Shown here one piece after another: positions 1 to 5,207 of a DNA stretch of 6,970 nucleotides. The position numbers and the translations under genes were made by a program. The notes under the pieces are model-generated. The model was not told the origin of the DNA, searched no databases, and saw only the letters and a list, made by a program, of their open reading frames with translations. The number at the start of each line of letters is the position of its first letter. Within the stretch, counting starts at the first letter, position 1. The stretch comes from Erysipelotrichaceae bacterium UBA6182 (lineage in GTDB: Bacteria > Bacillota_I > Bacilli_A > Erysipelotrichales > Erysipelotrichaceae). The stretch spans positions 1 to 6,970 of the forward strand of contig DITO01000072.1 of NCBI GenBank assembly GCA_002422065.1. The letters run 5' to 3'.

Positions 1-2
1 TT

Positions 3-716
3 GGCCAAGGATGGTTTGAAGTAGAGTTGAAAGGCTCTTATCCTGTAGAATATGCTTACTTTGAAATTAAATTAGTTCTAAAAAATGTATACACAGGTAA
101 TACAGATTTAGGTTCAGCATTCTTAACCGAGATAGCTAATAAAATCATATTTACAAGACCGCAAGATATTGGCACTGTAGAAATCTACGTATACGGTAAA
201 ACTACACAGCAACAAGATTGGTACATGAGTCCGGTGAATCCAATCCAATTGACTGGAGAAGTTCCTCCCTATGGTTATGGTGTAAGAACGTTTGATGGTA
301 CCAATTACTATTACTGGCAAGTCGGACAATCTCCTAGAGAGCCAAAGCCTGTTCCAGAGAAAAACTATTATTTAGGAAAAGATAATGAAATCTATGAGGA
401 TTATATTACTCCAGCTAATCAGATCTTTCCAGTGCAGCAAAAAATTGTTGCTGAAGATTTCTTTTATAAAGCACAGTTTAATGCAATCTATGAGCTGGTA
501 AACTCCAGGTTTAATGAGAACATCATTATCCTGGATAACGAAGTATTAAATCCAATGCAGATTGAACCATTAGGATTAAATGCTACAGTTACTGTCTATG
601 ACAAAATGAATCACACAGCAATTCTTCCAGTCAGTGAGATTGAGATAAAAAAAGGTCAGAAGAGAGTAAAGCTTGGATTTAAGAAAACACTATTTACGGA
701 GGTAATCAAGTCATGA
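3..716 (+). CDS. Phage tail/baseplate-type structural protein, 5'-truncated
   Basis: The frame is open to the left edge of the window, so this is the C-terminal 237 codons of a longer gene; a TTG at 27 is in frame but has no ribosome site and should not be taken as the start. The visible part is soluble, rich in Tyr, Asn and beta-branched residues, with no membrane segment. The last 40 residues (a segment around TVTVYDKMNH, then VSEIEIKKGQ and GFKKTLFTEVI) resemble the ending of siphovirus tail-associated or minor structural proteins, where a short beta-rich domain closes the chain. Its place upstream of small membrane genes and a terminator fits a late operon. The stop overlaps the next start as ATGA. 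The family call is by look and context only; a host-derived or other virion protein is possible. Confidence 0.5.
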   Translation, partial: GQGWFEVELKGSYPVEYAYFEIKLVLKNVYTGNTDLGSAFLTEIANKIIFTRPQDIGTVEIYVYGKTTQQQDWYMSPVNPIQLTGEVPPYGYGVRTFDGTNYYYWQVGQSPREPKPVPEKNYYLGKDNEIYEDYITPANQIFPVQQKIVAEDFFYKAQFNAIYELVNSRFNENIIILDNEVLNPMQIEPLGLNATVTVYDKMNHTAILPVSEIEIKKGQKRVKLGFKKTLFTEVIKS

Positions 717-829
717 AGAAGATATCAGTAAAGTGCTTCGATGCAGGATACGCTACAGTAACAACTGAAGCACATCAGATTGAAAATAAAAGCGAATTAC
801 AAACTACTGAAAGTGAAGGTACTACTTAA
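713..829 (+). CDS. Small hypothetical protein (38 aa) in late operon
   Basis: A 38-codon ORF beginning MKKISVKCFD and ending in a polar Glu/Thr/Ser-rich tail. Support for it being real is the excellent ribosome site GGAGGT at 698-703, nine bases before ATG, and tight coupling at both ends: its ATG overlaps the upstream stop (ATGA) and its TAA shares a base with the next ATG (TAATG). No membrane segment or known motif is visible. Very short ORFs at this place, just after tail genes, are common in phages of Bacillota, but I cannot assign it to a named family. Function unknown. Confidence 0.6.
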   Translation: MKKISVKCFDAGYATVTTEAHQIENKSELQTTESEGTT

Positions 830-1170
830 TGGACCAAGTATCAGACATCACTACGAAGATCAGCAAGAGGTTTGCTTATCGATTAGGCAATAGACTCCCT
901 AAGATACTTCGCATCATGTATTACATTGTTTTATTCATGTCAATGGTCTACTTTATTTACCGGTTCTTTGAATGGATTCTAGTGACATTTCAAAAGTTTG
1001 GTCAGTGGTTCTTCAGACCTCAAAACTATTGGGCTGCAGTAATGAGTATTGGTATCCTGGTATTTGGTTCATTGATACTCGCTCAGTTTGTTTTAGGATT
1101 AGATCCTTGGGGCTATGTTACGGGAAGAATTGAAGATATGATTAACACTCTCGAATCGGGGTATATCTAA
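829..1170 (+). CDS. Two-helix membrane protein of the late operon
   Basis: 113 residues with a basic N-terminal stretch (about 1-28), a first hydrophobic segment at about 29-50 rich in aromatic residues, a short amphipathic Trp/Phe-rich linker (around WFFRPQNYW), a second hydrophobic segment at about 68-90, and a polar C-terminus. ATG at 829 overlaps the preceding TAA, with AAGGT at 816-820 as a moderate ribosome site. It is followed at once by another membrane gene. Position after tail genes and before a terminator would suit a lysis or membrane-associated virion role (holin-like), but no holin family signature is recognisable and no endolysin is visible, so the function stays open. Confidence 0.65.
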   Translation: MDQVSDITTKISKRFAYRLGNRLPKILRIMYYIVLFMSMVYFIYRFFEWILVTFQKFGQWFFRPQNYWAAVMSIGILVFGSLILAQFVLGLDPWGYVTGRIEDMINTLESGYI

Positions 1171-1171
1171 T

Positions 1172-1948
1172 GTGATAAGGTTACTTAAGGATTTTTGGGG
1201 ATTAATAAGTGGATTGATAACGATACTACTTACGATATTATTAGAAACACTAGATTCAGTAGAATTGATTTATTTGCAGAAAACATTTTATATCTCATCC
1301 ATCATCTTGATTTGGATTGGTATATATCAAGCAGTAACAAAGCACAGAAAAATGAAAAAATCGAAACTGATTGAATTGTTACTTCAGATGGAGAAGACAA
1401 ACAACCTGGTGCAGCTTGCGAATCACCCAGAAAAGAAGGGTGAAATCTTAATACATATGTATCAAAAAATCCAAATAGGAGGAAAGAAAATGAAAACATA
1501 TTTTAAATCATTAAGTACGAAGCAGCTTTTATCACTTGTAATTACGTTGCTGCTATTAGGATTAGGGATAGCTTCGGTATACGTTCCAAGTTTGGCTTTC
1601 GTTGCTGAAAACATCGAAGCATTCTTAATTGTTGTTGGGCTTGTATCCGGCCCTGGTATTCTTTCTAGAGGTAAGGAACTTGGTGAGGCTGTTAAACTGA
1701 CGATGCAATCCAAAGGCCGCATTAAGGAAATTAACAAGCTTGTGAAACTAGCTAAAAAAGAATTAGATCTATTGGATGTGGACTACGGCTATTTAAAACC
1801 ATATGTGAAGCGTATTGCAGAATATGGTGGAGAATTAACTGCAGAACAAAGTATTGCTAATAACAACTATACGAAACAACGATTAGCAATCGAGGAACGT
1901 ATCAAGAGTTATTCTACTGAAGCTGAAAAGTTAAAGGAGGATATATAA
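1172..1948 (+). CDS. Four-helix membrane protein with internal restart; holin-like C-terminal half
   Basis: 258 codons from GTG at 1172; only a weak GGGG site (1158-1161) precedes it and no better in-frame start lies nearby. The N-terminal part has hydrophobic segments at about 8-25 and 37-57, then a basic polar stretch to residue 106. At residue 107 (ATG at 1490) an AGGAGG at 1477-1482 sits seven bases upstream, so a second 152-residue protein is probably made from the same frame. That part has two hydrophobic segments (about 119-138 and 141-164, the latter holding GLVSGPGILS) followed by a charged, probably helical tail to the end. Two short helices followed by a charged tail recall phage holins, but this is resemblance only. 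The stop overlaps the next ATG (TAATG). It could be a fusion of two formerly separate membrane genes. Confidence 0.65.
   Translation: MIRLLKDFWGLISGLITILLTILLETLDSVELIYLQKTFYISSIILIWIGIYQAVTKHRKMKKSKLIELLLQMEKTNNLVQLANHPEKKGEILIHMYQKIQIGGKKMKTYFKSLSTKQLLSLVITLLLLGLGIASVYVPSLAFVAENIEAFLIVVGLVSGPGILSRGKELGEAVKLTMQSKGRIKEINKLVKLAKKELDLLDVDYGYLKPYVKRIAEYGGELTAEQSIANNNYTKQRLAIEERIKSYSTEAEKLKEDI
1477..1482 (+). promoter_or_regulatory. Internal Shine-Dalgarno site (AGGAGG)
   Basis: A full AGGAGG inside the coding frame of the four-helix membrane gene, seven bases from an in-frame ATG at 1490. It encodes the residues around IGG in the longer protein, so it could be chance, but its match and spacing are better than those of the annotated GTG start. 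Confidence 0.6.
1490..1948 (+). CDS. Probable nested product from internal ATG (152 aa)
   Basis: This is the C-terminal portion of the 1172-1948 frame, listed separately because the ribosome site AGGAGG at 1477-1482 is the strongest kind of signal and ideally spaced (seven bases) from ATG 1490, whereas the upstream GTG has a weak site. The product would begin MKTYFKSLSTKQ and have two membrane segments in its first 60 residues and a charged helical tail of about 90. If both starts are used, long and short forms share the C-terminus, an arrangement known for several holin and replication genes. It is also possible that only this shorter form is made in quantity, with the upstream part a minor or separate product. 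Confidence 0.5.
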   Translation: MKTYFKSLSTKQLLSLVITLLLLGLGIASVYVPSLAFVAENIEAFLIVVGLVSGPGILSRGKELGEAVKLTMQSKGRIKEINKLVKLAKKELDLLDVDYGYLKPYVKRIAEYGGELTAEQSIANNNYTKQRLAIEERIKSYSTEAEKLKEDI

Positions 1949-2535
1949 TGTTCGTATCTGACAAACGTGTCTATGGAAAAATCAAAAACATTGGTGACCT
2001 TGTTGAAATGCAAAAGACGGCTGATCCAATTGGCTTACAAGCCGTTGGTATCACTGACAATGGATCTATGTATATCTATGATCCAGTCGCTGAAATGGCA
2101 AAGCAAATCACTACTGACAAAGCTAAAGAGATTCTTCAATTTAGCGATGCAGAACAAGCTGAGTTTGTTGCAACTCGTGGTGAAAAGGATTTATCTTCAG
2201 TTATCGTTGAAGCGGTTGAAGTACCCTCCGTAGATCTTCCTGAAGAGATTCTAGAAGTGACAACTGAAGACTTGACTTCTGATACTGCAGTTGAAGACGT
2301 TGCCACATTTCAAGAAGAGGTTGTGGAAGCTGCTTCTGAAGTTGGAGGACCAACAGAAGATGAAGCTGAAGAAGTTAAAGAAACACAACCGGTAGAAGTT
2401 CCCAAAGTTGAATGTGAAGATTGCAGTGTCTACACTGATAAGATCGCATTGGCCAAGGCTTCGATCAATCAAAAGATTGAACAGCTAGATGAATTCAAAG
2501 AGTACCTGGAAGGGCTCCTGAAGACACTAGAATAA
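1948..2535 (+). CDS. Acidic hypothetical protein with C-terminal coiled coil
   Basis: 195 residues, last gene of the late operon, started by ATG 1948 with AAAGGAGG at 1933-1940. Three parts are visible: a compact N-terminal domain (about 1-80) that looks folded, with GLQAVGITDNGSMYIYD in its middle; a long low-complexity linker (about 85-155) dominated by Glu, Val, Asp, Thr and Pro with hardly any basic residues; and a C-terminal amphipathic helix (about 161-195) of coiled-coil character, preceded by a CxxC pair (Cys156, Cys159). No signal peptide or membrane helix is seen. The layout suggests an extended oligomeric protein, perhaps a virion decoration or a partner of the membrane proteins upstream, but I do not recognise the family and assign no function. 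Confidence 0.6.
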   Translation: MFVSDKRVYGKIKNIGDLVEMQKTADPIGLQAVGITDNGSMYIYDPVAEMAKQITTDKAKEILQFSDAEQAEFVATRGEKDLSSVIVEAVEVPSVDLPEEILEVTTEDLTSDTAVEDVATFQEEVVEAASEVGGPTEDEAEEVKETQPVEVPKVECEDCSVYTDKIALAKASINQKIEQLDEFKEYLEGLLKTLE

Positions 2536-2556
2536 TTAAATAAATCATTGATAATC

Positions 2557-2590
2557 AAAAAGGATCTGCAGCACGCAAATCCTTTTTTTT
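2557..2590 (+). terminator. Rho-independent terminator of the late operon
   Basis: An AAAAAGGAT arm at 2557-2565 pairs with ATCCTTTTT at 2579-2587, extended inward by TGC/GCA (2567-2569 with 2575-2577) after one C-A mismatch, and followed by an unbroken T run to 2590. It begins 22 bases past the stop of the acidic protein gene and separates the late operon from the independently promoted gene downstream. Confidence 0.8.
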
Positions 2591-2610
2591 GTATCAATTA
2601 AGTTATTAGT

Positions 2611-2619
2611 TGGTATAAT
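2611..2619 (+). promoter_or_regulatory. Extended -10 promoter for the SHOCT-domain gene
   Basis: TGGTATAAT is a perfect -10 hexamer (2614-2619) with the TGn extension. The -35 region is poor (TTGTAT at 2589-2594 is 19 bases away), as is usual for extended -10 promoters. Transcription would begin near 2626, downstream of the ATG at 2618 that overlaps the -10 box, so that ATG cannot serve as start for this transcript. Confidence 0.65.
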
Positions 2620-2641
2620 GGAAACAAAAAGGGGAAATATT

Positions 2642-3115
2642 ATGGAGAAGCTTTATGAATTTTCAATACCAGGAAGTACACTTACTGTTTACGATGATTG
2701 TGTATCTTTTAAGCATAAAGGTGCTATGGGGTTCTTAACAAAGGGTATACAAGGAGAGAGAAAAATATACTATAAACAAATTACTTCGCTTCAATTTAAA
2801 GATGCTGGTTCAGTAACATCTGGATTTATAGAGTTTTATCTGGATGGTCATCATGATTCAAAACAAGGTGGAGGACTTTTCAGCGGAACTCAAAACGAGA
2901 ATAGATTCTACTTTTATAAAAAAGACCAAAAAGAGATGACAAAAGCATATAGTTATATCCAAGATAAAGTCAAATCAACTAATACTATTGTTGTTGAACA
3001 GAATGCATCAACATCGAATGCTGATGAATTAAGAAAATTTAAGCAACTATTAGACGAAGGAATTATAACAGATGAAGAGTTCCAAAAAAAGAAGAAAGAA
3101 TTACTAGGCTTATAG
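2642..3115 (+). CDS. PH-like and SHOCT-domain protein
   Basis: 157 residues. Residues 1 to about 112 match, by eye, the PH-like fold family in which a short beta-rich domain carries a basic GFLTKGIQGE-type turn, then YYKQITSLQFKDAG, then an SGFIEFYLDG strand, and later an ENRFYFYKK strand. The last 33 residues (125-157, around LLDEGIITDEEFQKKKKELL) are a textbook SHOCT motif, a short helical hairpin found at the C-terminus of many bacterial and phage proteins and thought to mediate oligomerisation. I chose ATG 2642 over ATG 2618 because 2618 lies within the -10 box and AAAGGGG at 2628-2634 is spaced seven bases from 2642. With its own promoter after a terminator and next to the integrase, it looks like prophage cargo. 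Its job is unknown; membrane-surface binding or superinfection effects are guesses. Confidence 0.8.
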   Translation: MEKLYEFSIPGSTLTVYDDCVSFKHKGAMGFLTKGIQGERKIYYKQITSLQFKDAGSVTSGFIEFYLDGHHDSKQGGGLFSGTQNENRFYFYKKDQKEMTKAYSYIQDKVKSTNTIVVEQNASTSNADELRKFKQLLDEGIITDEEFQKKKKELLGL

Positions 3116-3116
3116 A

Positions 3117-3263
3117 ATGTATTCTAATAATTTTGAGGCTTTGATGCCTTTGATAGCTAAGTATGTTGAGAAGCATCCAGAAGAGTATAAAAAGTATTTG
3201 GAAGATCAGAAAAGTAAAAAAGATAACAAGATTGATTGTAAGATTATCATAAACGAAAAGTAG
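3117..3263 (+). CDS. Possible small protein (48 aa) beside the integrase end
   Basis: A 48-codon ORF starting one base after the SHOCT gene stop and running MYSNNFEALM onward through a charged Lys/Glu-rich helix (VEKHPEEYKKYLED) to IIINEK. The ribosome site is weak (no clear GGAG before ATG 3117; an internal ATG at 3144 is no better), so it would depend on coupling to the upstream gene. It is convergent with the integrase gene and overlaps its last 17 bases. The amphipathic helix looks protein-like, but length and weak start keep confidence modest. If the attachment site lies here, its 3' end would be exchanged on integration. Confidence 0.4.
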   Translation: MYSNNFEALMPLIAKYVEKHPEEYKKYLEDQKSKKDNKIDCKIIINEK

Positions 3264-4716
3264 ATGATACATATATGTATCTATTAGCATCTATGATGAT
3301 GTCAACTTTCGGATAGATATGCTTAATGGCACCATTAAGTTTTTCATCCGAACTCTTAATATCATCAAAGGATATTGATTGTCCGGTTAATCGATAATAG
3401 ATTGCAACATAATCTTTGAAAATAACAATTTTATCAACCAATGAAGATATTAAAGATGCCTTATCACTTTCAGTGAGGTGTCTTTTTTTCATTTGTTCAA
3501 CCATTTTTCTCAGCTGGGAGACACTGAATTGACTAACATCTGGCTTCAATAGTTCTGATTGCAAATGTAGTTTCATTTTTTCTAAACGATCAAGTTCATC
3601 CTTAACGGAATCGTTTATTATGCCTGTTTTAATGGCATTAACCAGGTTGACTATCTCTTTGTTGATTCCGTTTAATTTCTTTCTTGCTATATCAGCGTTT
3701 GATTCACCGGAACTATTAAGTAATTTATTATGTATTTCATGAGCGAACTCAGTGGATGATTTGGATAACGTACTCATTATGGACTCGATCACAAGTTTTT
3801 CTATGTGATCCTTTTTTATATAGTATTTGCCTAATGAATAATATCTATATTTTTTACCGTGTTCACCATTACCACTGTTACCGACAAATCGTTTTCCATT
3901 TTGATCGTACAAGTACCCACTCAATAAATACTTTTCAATAGACCTTCCACCATGTCGAGATCTTTTGTTATTAAGCATCGAGTTTGCCTTCTCGAATGTC
4001 TCAGTATCTATTAACTGTGGATGATAATTTAGATGCTCTTTGCCTTGAAATGTTAATGATCCAATATATTTTTTGTTTCGAATCATCCTGCTAATTGAAT
4101 TTATGTTAAATGGACTATAACCTTTCTCCTGCAGCATAATGTTGATATCCGTAGCTTTTATACCCCCAGCATAGAGATTAAAAATAAGTCTTGGAATATC
4201 CGCCTTTTCATCATCAATGACCATCTTTTTGTTTTCTATCTTATATCCTATTGGGCATTGGCCAGATATCGCATTTCCCTTTTCAATATTCATAGCTAAA
4301 CCAAGCTTAGTTCTCTCAGATAGGTTTATTGAGTATTCCTCATCCTGTACACGATATATTGCTTTAATGATTCTACCACCTTTATTATTCAAAAAAGGTT
4401 GAGTTGCATACATCAGCTGAACTCCATTAGTCAGTAAGTAATGCTCATTAACTATGGAGTCGTGTTCATTTCTAGCAAAACGATCCGTTTTATAAAGAAT
4501 GACATATTGAAAAGATTGGGTATTACTATCCATTATCATTCTCTGAAATTCAGATCTATTTGTACGAGTACCTGTTTTTGCTCTATCAATATACTCTTTA
4601 ATAACTTGAAGGTTGTTCTTTTTAGCGAAGTCATGGCAAATCATCAATTGACCTTCAATTGATTCCTCACGTTGCTTATCGGAAGAGTATCGAGCGTATA
4701 TAACCGCTTTATTCAT
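3247..4716 (-). CDS. Large serine recombinase (phage integrase type)
   Basis: 489 residues. The resolvase-type catalytic domain (about 3-145) opens with IYARYSSDKQ, where Ser11 is the expected nucleophile after Arg9, and contains KTDRFARN with Asp78, Arg79 and Arg82 of the active site. A recombinase DNA-binding domain follows (about 155-255, starting near CPIGYKI). The region that should be a zinc ribbon (about 262-305, LLSGYLYDQNGKRF to YRYYSLGKYY) keeps the surrounding pattern but has none of the four cysteines. A predicted coiled coil (about 342-392) and a closing DKIVIFKDYVAIYYRL segment match the family, then about 44 further residues follow. The enzyme would join attP with a host attB by double-strand exchange. 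ATG 4716 has AAGGA at 4726-4730, partly within the end of the repressor gene, six bases away. The 3' end overlaps a convergent small ORF and holds a palindrome. Confidence 0.93.
   Translation of the reverse strand: MNKAVIYARYSSDKQREESIEGQLMICHDFAKKNNLQVIKEYIDRAKTGTRTNRSEFQRMIMDSNTQSFQYVILYKTDRFARNEHDSIVNEHYLLTNGVQLMYATQPFLNNKGGRIIKAIYRVQDEEYSINLSERTKLGLAMNIEKGNAISGQCPIGYKIENKKMVIDDEKADIPRLIFNLYAGGIKATDINIMLQEKGYSPFNINSISRMIRNKKYIGSLTFQGKEHLNYHPQLIDTETFEKANSMLNNKRSRHGGRSIEKYLLSGYLYDQNGKRFVGNSGNGEHGKKYRYYSLGKYYIKKDHIEKLVIESIMSTLSKSSTEFAHEIHNKLLNSSGESNADIARKKLNGINKEIVNLVNAIKTGIINDSVKDELDRLEKMKLHLQSELLKPDVSQFSVSQLRKMVEQMKKRHLTESDKASLISSLVDKIVIFKDYVAIYYRLTGQSISFDDIKSSDEKLNGAIKHIYPKVDIIIDANRYIYVSSTFRL
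3266..3281. repeat. 16-bp perfect palindrome in the integrase 3' end, candidate att-related site
   Basis: GATACATATATGTATC is a perfect inverted repeat. It lies within a looser pair of arms TAGATG (3261-3266) and CATCTA (3288-3293). No T run follows, so it is not a terminator. It falls inside the last codons of the integrase gene, between the late and lysogeny modules, where an attP is expected. The att role is inferred from place and symmetry; the crossover dinucleotide cannot be fixed from one sequence. Confidence 0.35.
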
Positions 4717-4722
4717 TGTCTA

Positions 4723-5034
4723 TTATCCTTGTCTGTTTTTTAGGTACTTAGCAAACTCTATAAGTTGTTTTTTGTCTGAATCGTTCAATGCTTCAAATAT
4801 TCTTACAAGTTCATCCTTAGGAGATAGTTGATACTCTTTACCTAAAGCTAAGTACTCTACGGTTGTGTTCAAATACTTTGCAATATCTTGGACCATGTCA
4901 AATTTGATTCTTTCAGTTCTACGTTGATATAGTGAGTTCAATGTGCTGTAAGGTATTTTTAGTTCTTGACACATCTCTTTTCTTGTTTTCCCTTTAGTTA
5001 TCAATAGTTGGCTGATTCTATCGTAAATATCCAT
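4723..5034 (-). CDS. XRE-family repressor (CI-like, short form)
   Basis: 103 residues with a lambda-repressor-type helix-turn-helix at about 17-37 (TRKEMCQELKIPYSTLNSLY), a supporting helical segment to about residue 67 ending in VEYLALGKEY, and a short C-terminal helical part (about 70-103, KDELVRIFEALNDSDKKQLI) of the kind used for dimer contacts. No S24/LexA-type peptidase domain is present, so RecA-driven self-cleavage is not expected. I chose ATG 5034 because GAGG at 5044-5047 is nine bases away; the TTG at 5040 sits directly against that ribosome site. It is transcribed leftward from the control region, with the integrase gene six bases behind. Divergent from a Cro-like gene, it most likely keeps early genes off in the lysogen and controls its own promoter. 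Confidence 0.85.
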   Translation of the reverse strand: MDIYDRISQLLITKGKTRKEMCQELKIPYSTLNSLYQRRTERIKFDMVQDIAKYLNTTVEYLALGKEYQLSPKDELVRIFEALNDSDKKQLIEFAKYLKNRQG

Positions 5035-5061
5035 ATACAATCACCTCATCTTTATAGCATC

Positions 5062-5067
5062 ATTATA
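5062..5067 (-). promoter_or_regulatory. Leftward promoter -10 box (repressor-integrase operon)
   Basis: On the minus strand this reads TATAAT, a perfect -10 hexamer ending 27 bases before the repressor ATG. No good -35 is seen at the right spacing (TACGCA at 5085-5090 with 17 bases between), and that place is covered by an operator-like repeat. A weak basal promoter under self-control is a fair reading. Confidence 0.6.
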
Positions 5068-5075
5068 CATCAAAA

Positions 5076-5089
5076 TAATCGAAATGCGT
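5076..5089 (+). repeat. Operator-like repeat, copy 1 (exact)
   Basis: TAATCGAAATGCGT, identical to 5162-5175. The core CGAAATGCG has imperfect dyad symmetry (CG-x-A-x-T-x-CG). It covers the expected -35 area of the leftward promoter, so a bound repressor or Cro protein here would block repressor-integrase transcription. Confidence 0.7.
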
Positions 5090-5119
5090 ATAAAAATATA
5101 GATTATTGTATTTTTGTAC

Positions 5120-5148
5120 TTGACAAAGGTAGCGAAAAGCATTACTAT
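5120..5148 (+). promoter_or_regulatory. Rightward early promoter (-35 TTGACA, -10 TACTAT)
   Basis: A perfect TTGACA (5120-5125) is followed by exactly 17 bases and TACTAT (5143-5148), four of six matches to the -10 consensus. Transcription would start near 5155, about 50 bases ahead of the Cro-like gene, and drive the early operon. A degenerate operator lies in the spacer and an exact copy just past the start point. Confidence 0.8.
5130..5143 (+). repeat. Operator-like repeat, copy 2 (degenerate)
   Basis: The CGAAAAGCAT part (5133-5142) matches eight of ten bases of the CGAAATGCGT half of the exact copies. It lies between the -35 and -10 of the rightward promoter, where binding would exclude RNA polymerase. 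Weaker match suggests weaker affinity or chance. Confidence 0.4.
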
Positions 5149-5161
5149 AGAGATATCACAG

Positions 5162-5175
5162 TAATCGAAATGCGT
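5162..5175 (+). repeat. Operator-like repeat, copy 3 (exact)
   Basis: TAATCGAAATGCGT, exactly as at 5076-5089, same orientation, 86 bases on. It lies from about +7 to +20 of the rightward transcript, between promoter and the Cro-like gene, a usual place for a phage operator. Confidence 0.7.
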
Positions 5176-5207
5176 TTTGATACTGATAAGAAAGGAGCAT
5201 AAACGAT

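Noticed and set aside
27..29. TTG at 27 as the start of the first gene
   Set aside because: The frame stays open to the window edge and no ribosome site precedes the TTG, so the gene is simply cut by the edge.
1967..2233. 88-residue rightward ORF inside the acidic protein gene
   Set aside because: It lies in another frame of a gene with a strong ribosome site, has no ribosome site of its own, and its translation is a Leu/Lys/Ser-rich mixture typical of a shifted frame.
3266..3281. Palindrome read as a terminator between convergent genes
   Set aside because: The stem is only A/T-rich with no loop of useful size and no T run on either strand, so an att-related or chance palindrome is more likely.
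3117..3310. CRISPR array, tRNA or insertion sequence in the window
   Set aside because: I saw no spaced set of repeats beyond the operator copies, no cloverleaf-like sequence and no transposase or terminal inverted repeats; the recombinase has integrase-type length and context.
3756..4662. Three rightward ORFs of 61-73 residues opposite the integrase gene
   Set aside because: They are antisense to a well-supported integrase with intact catalytic motifs, lack good ribosome sites and show no protein-like pattern.
5008..5202. 64-residue rightward ORF through the control region
   Set aside because: It begins antisense to the repressor start and runs across the leftward promoter, all operator copies and the rightward promoter; most of it precedes the rightward transcript start.
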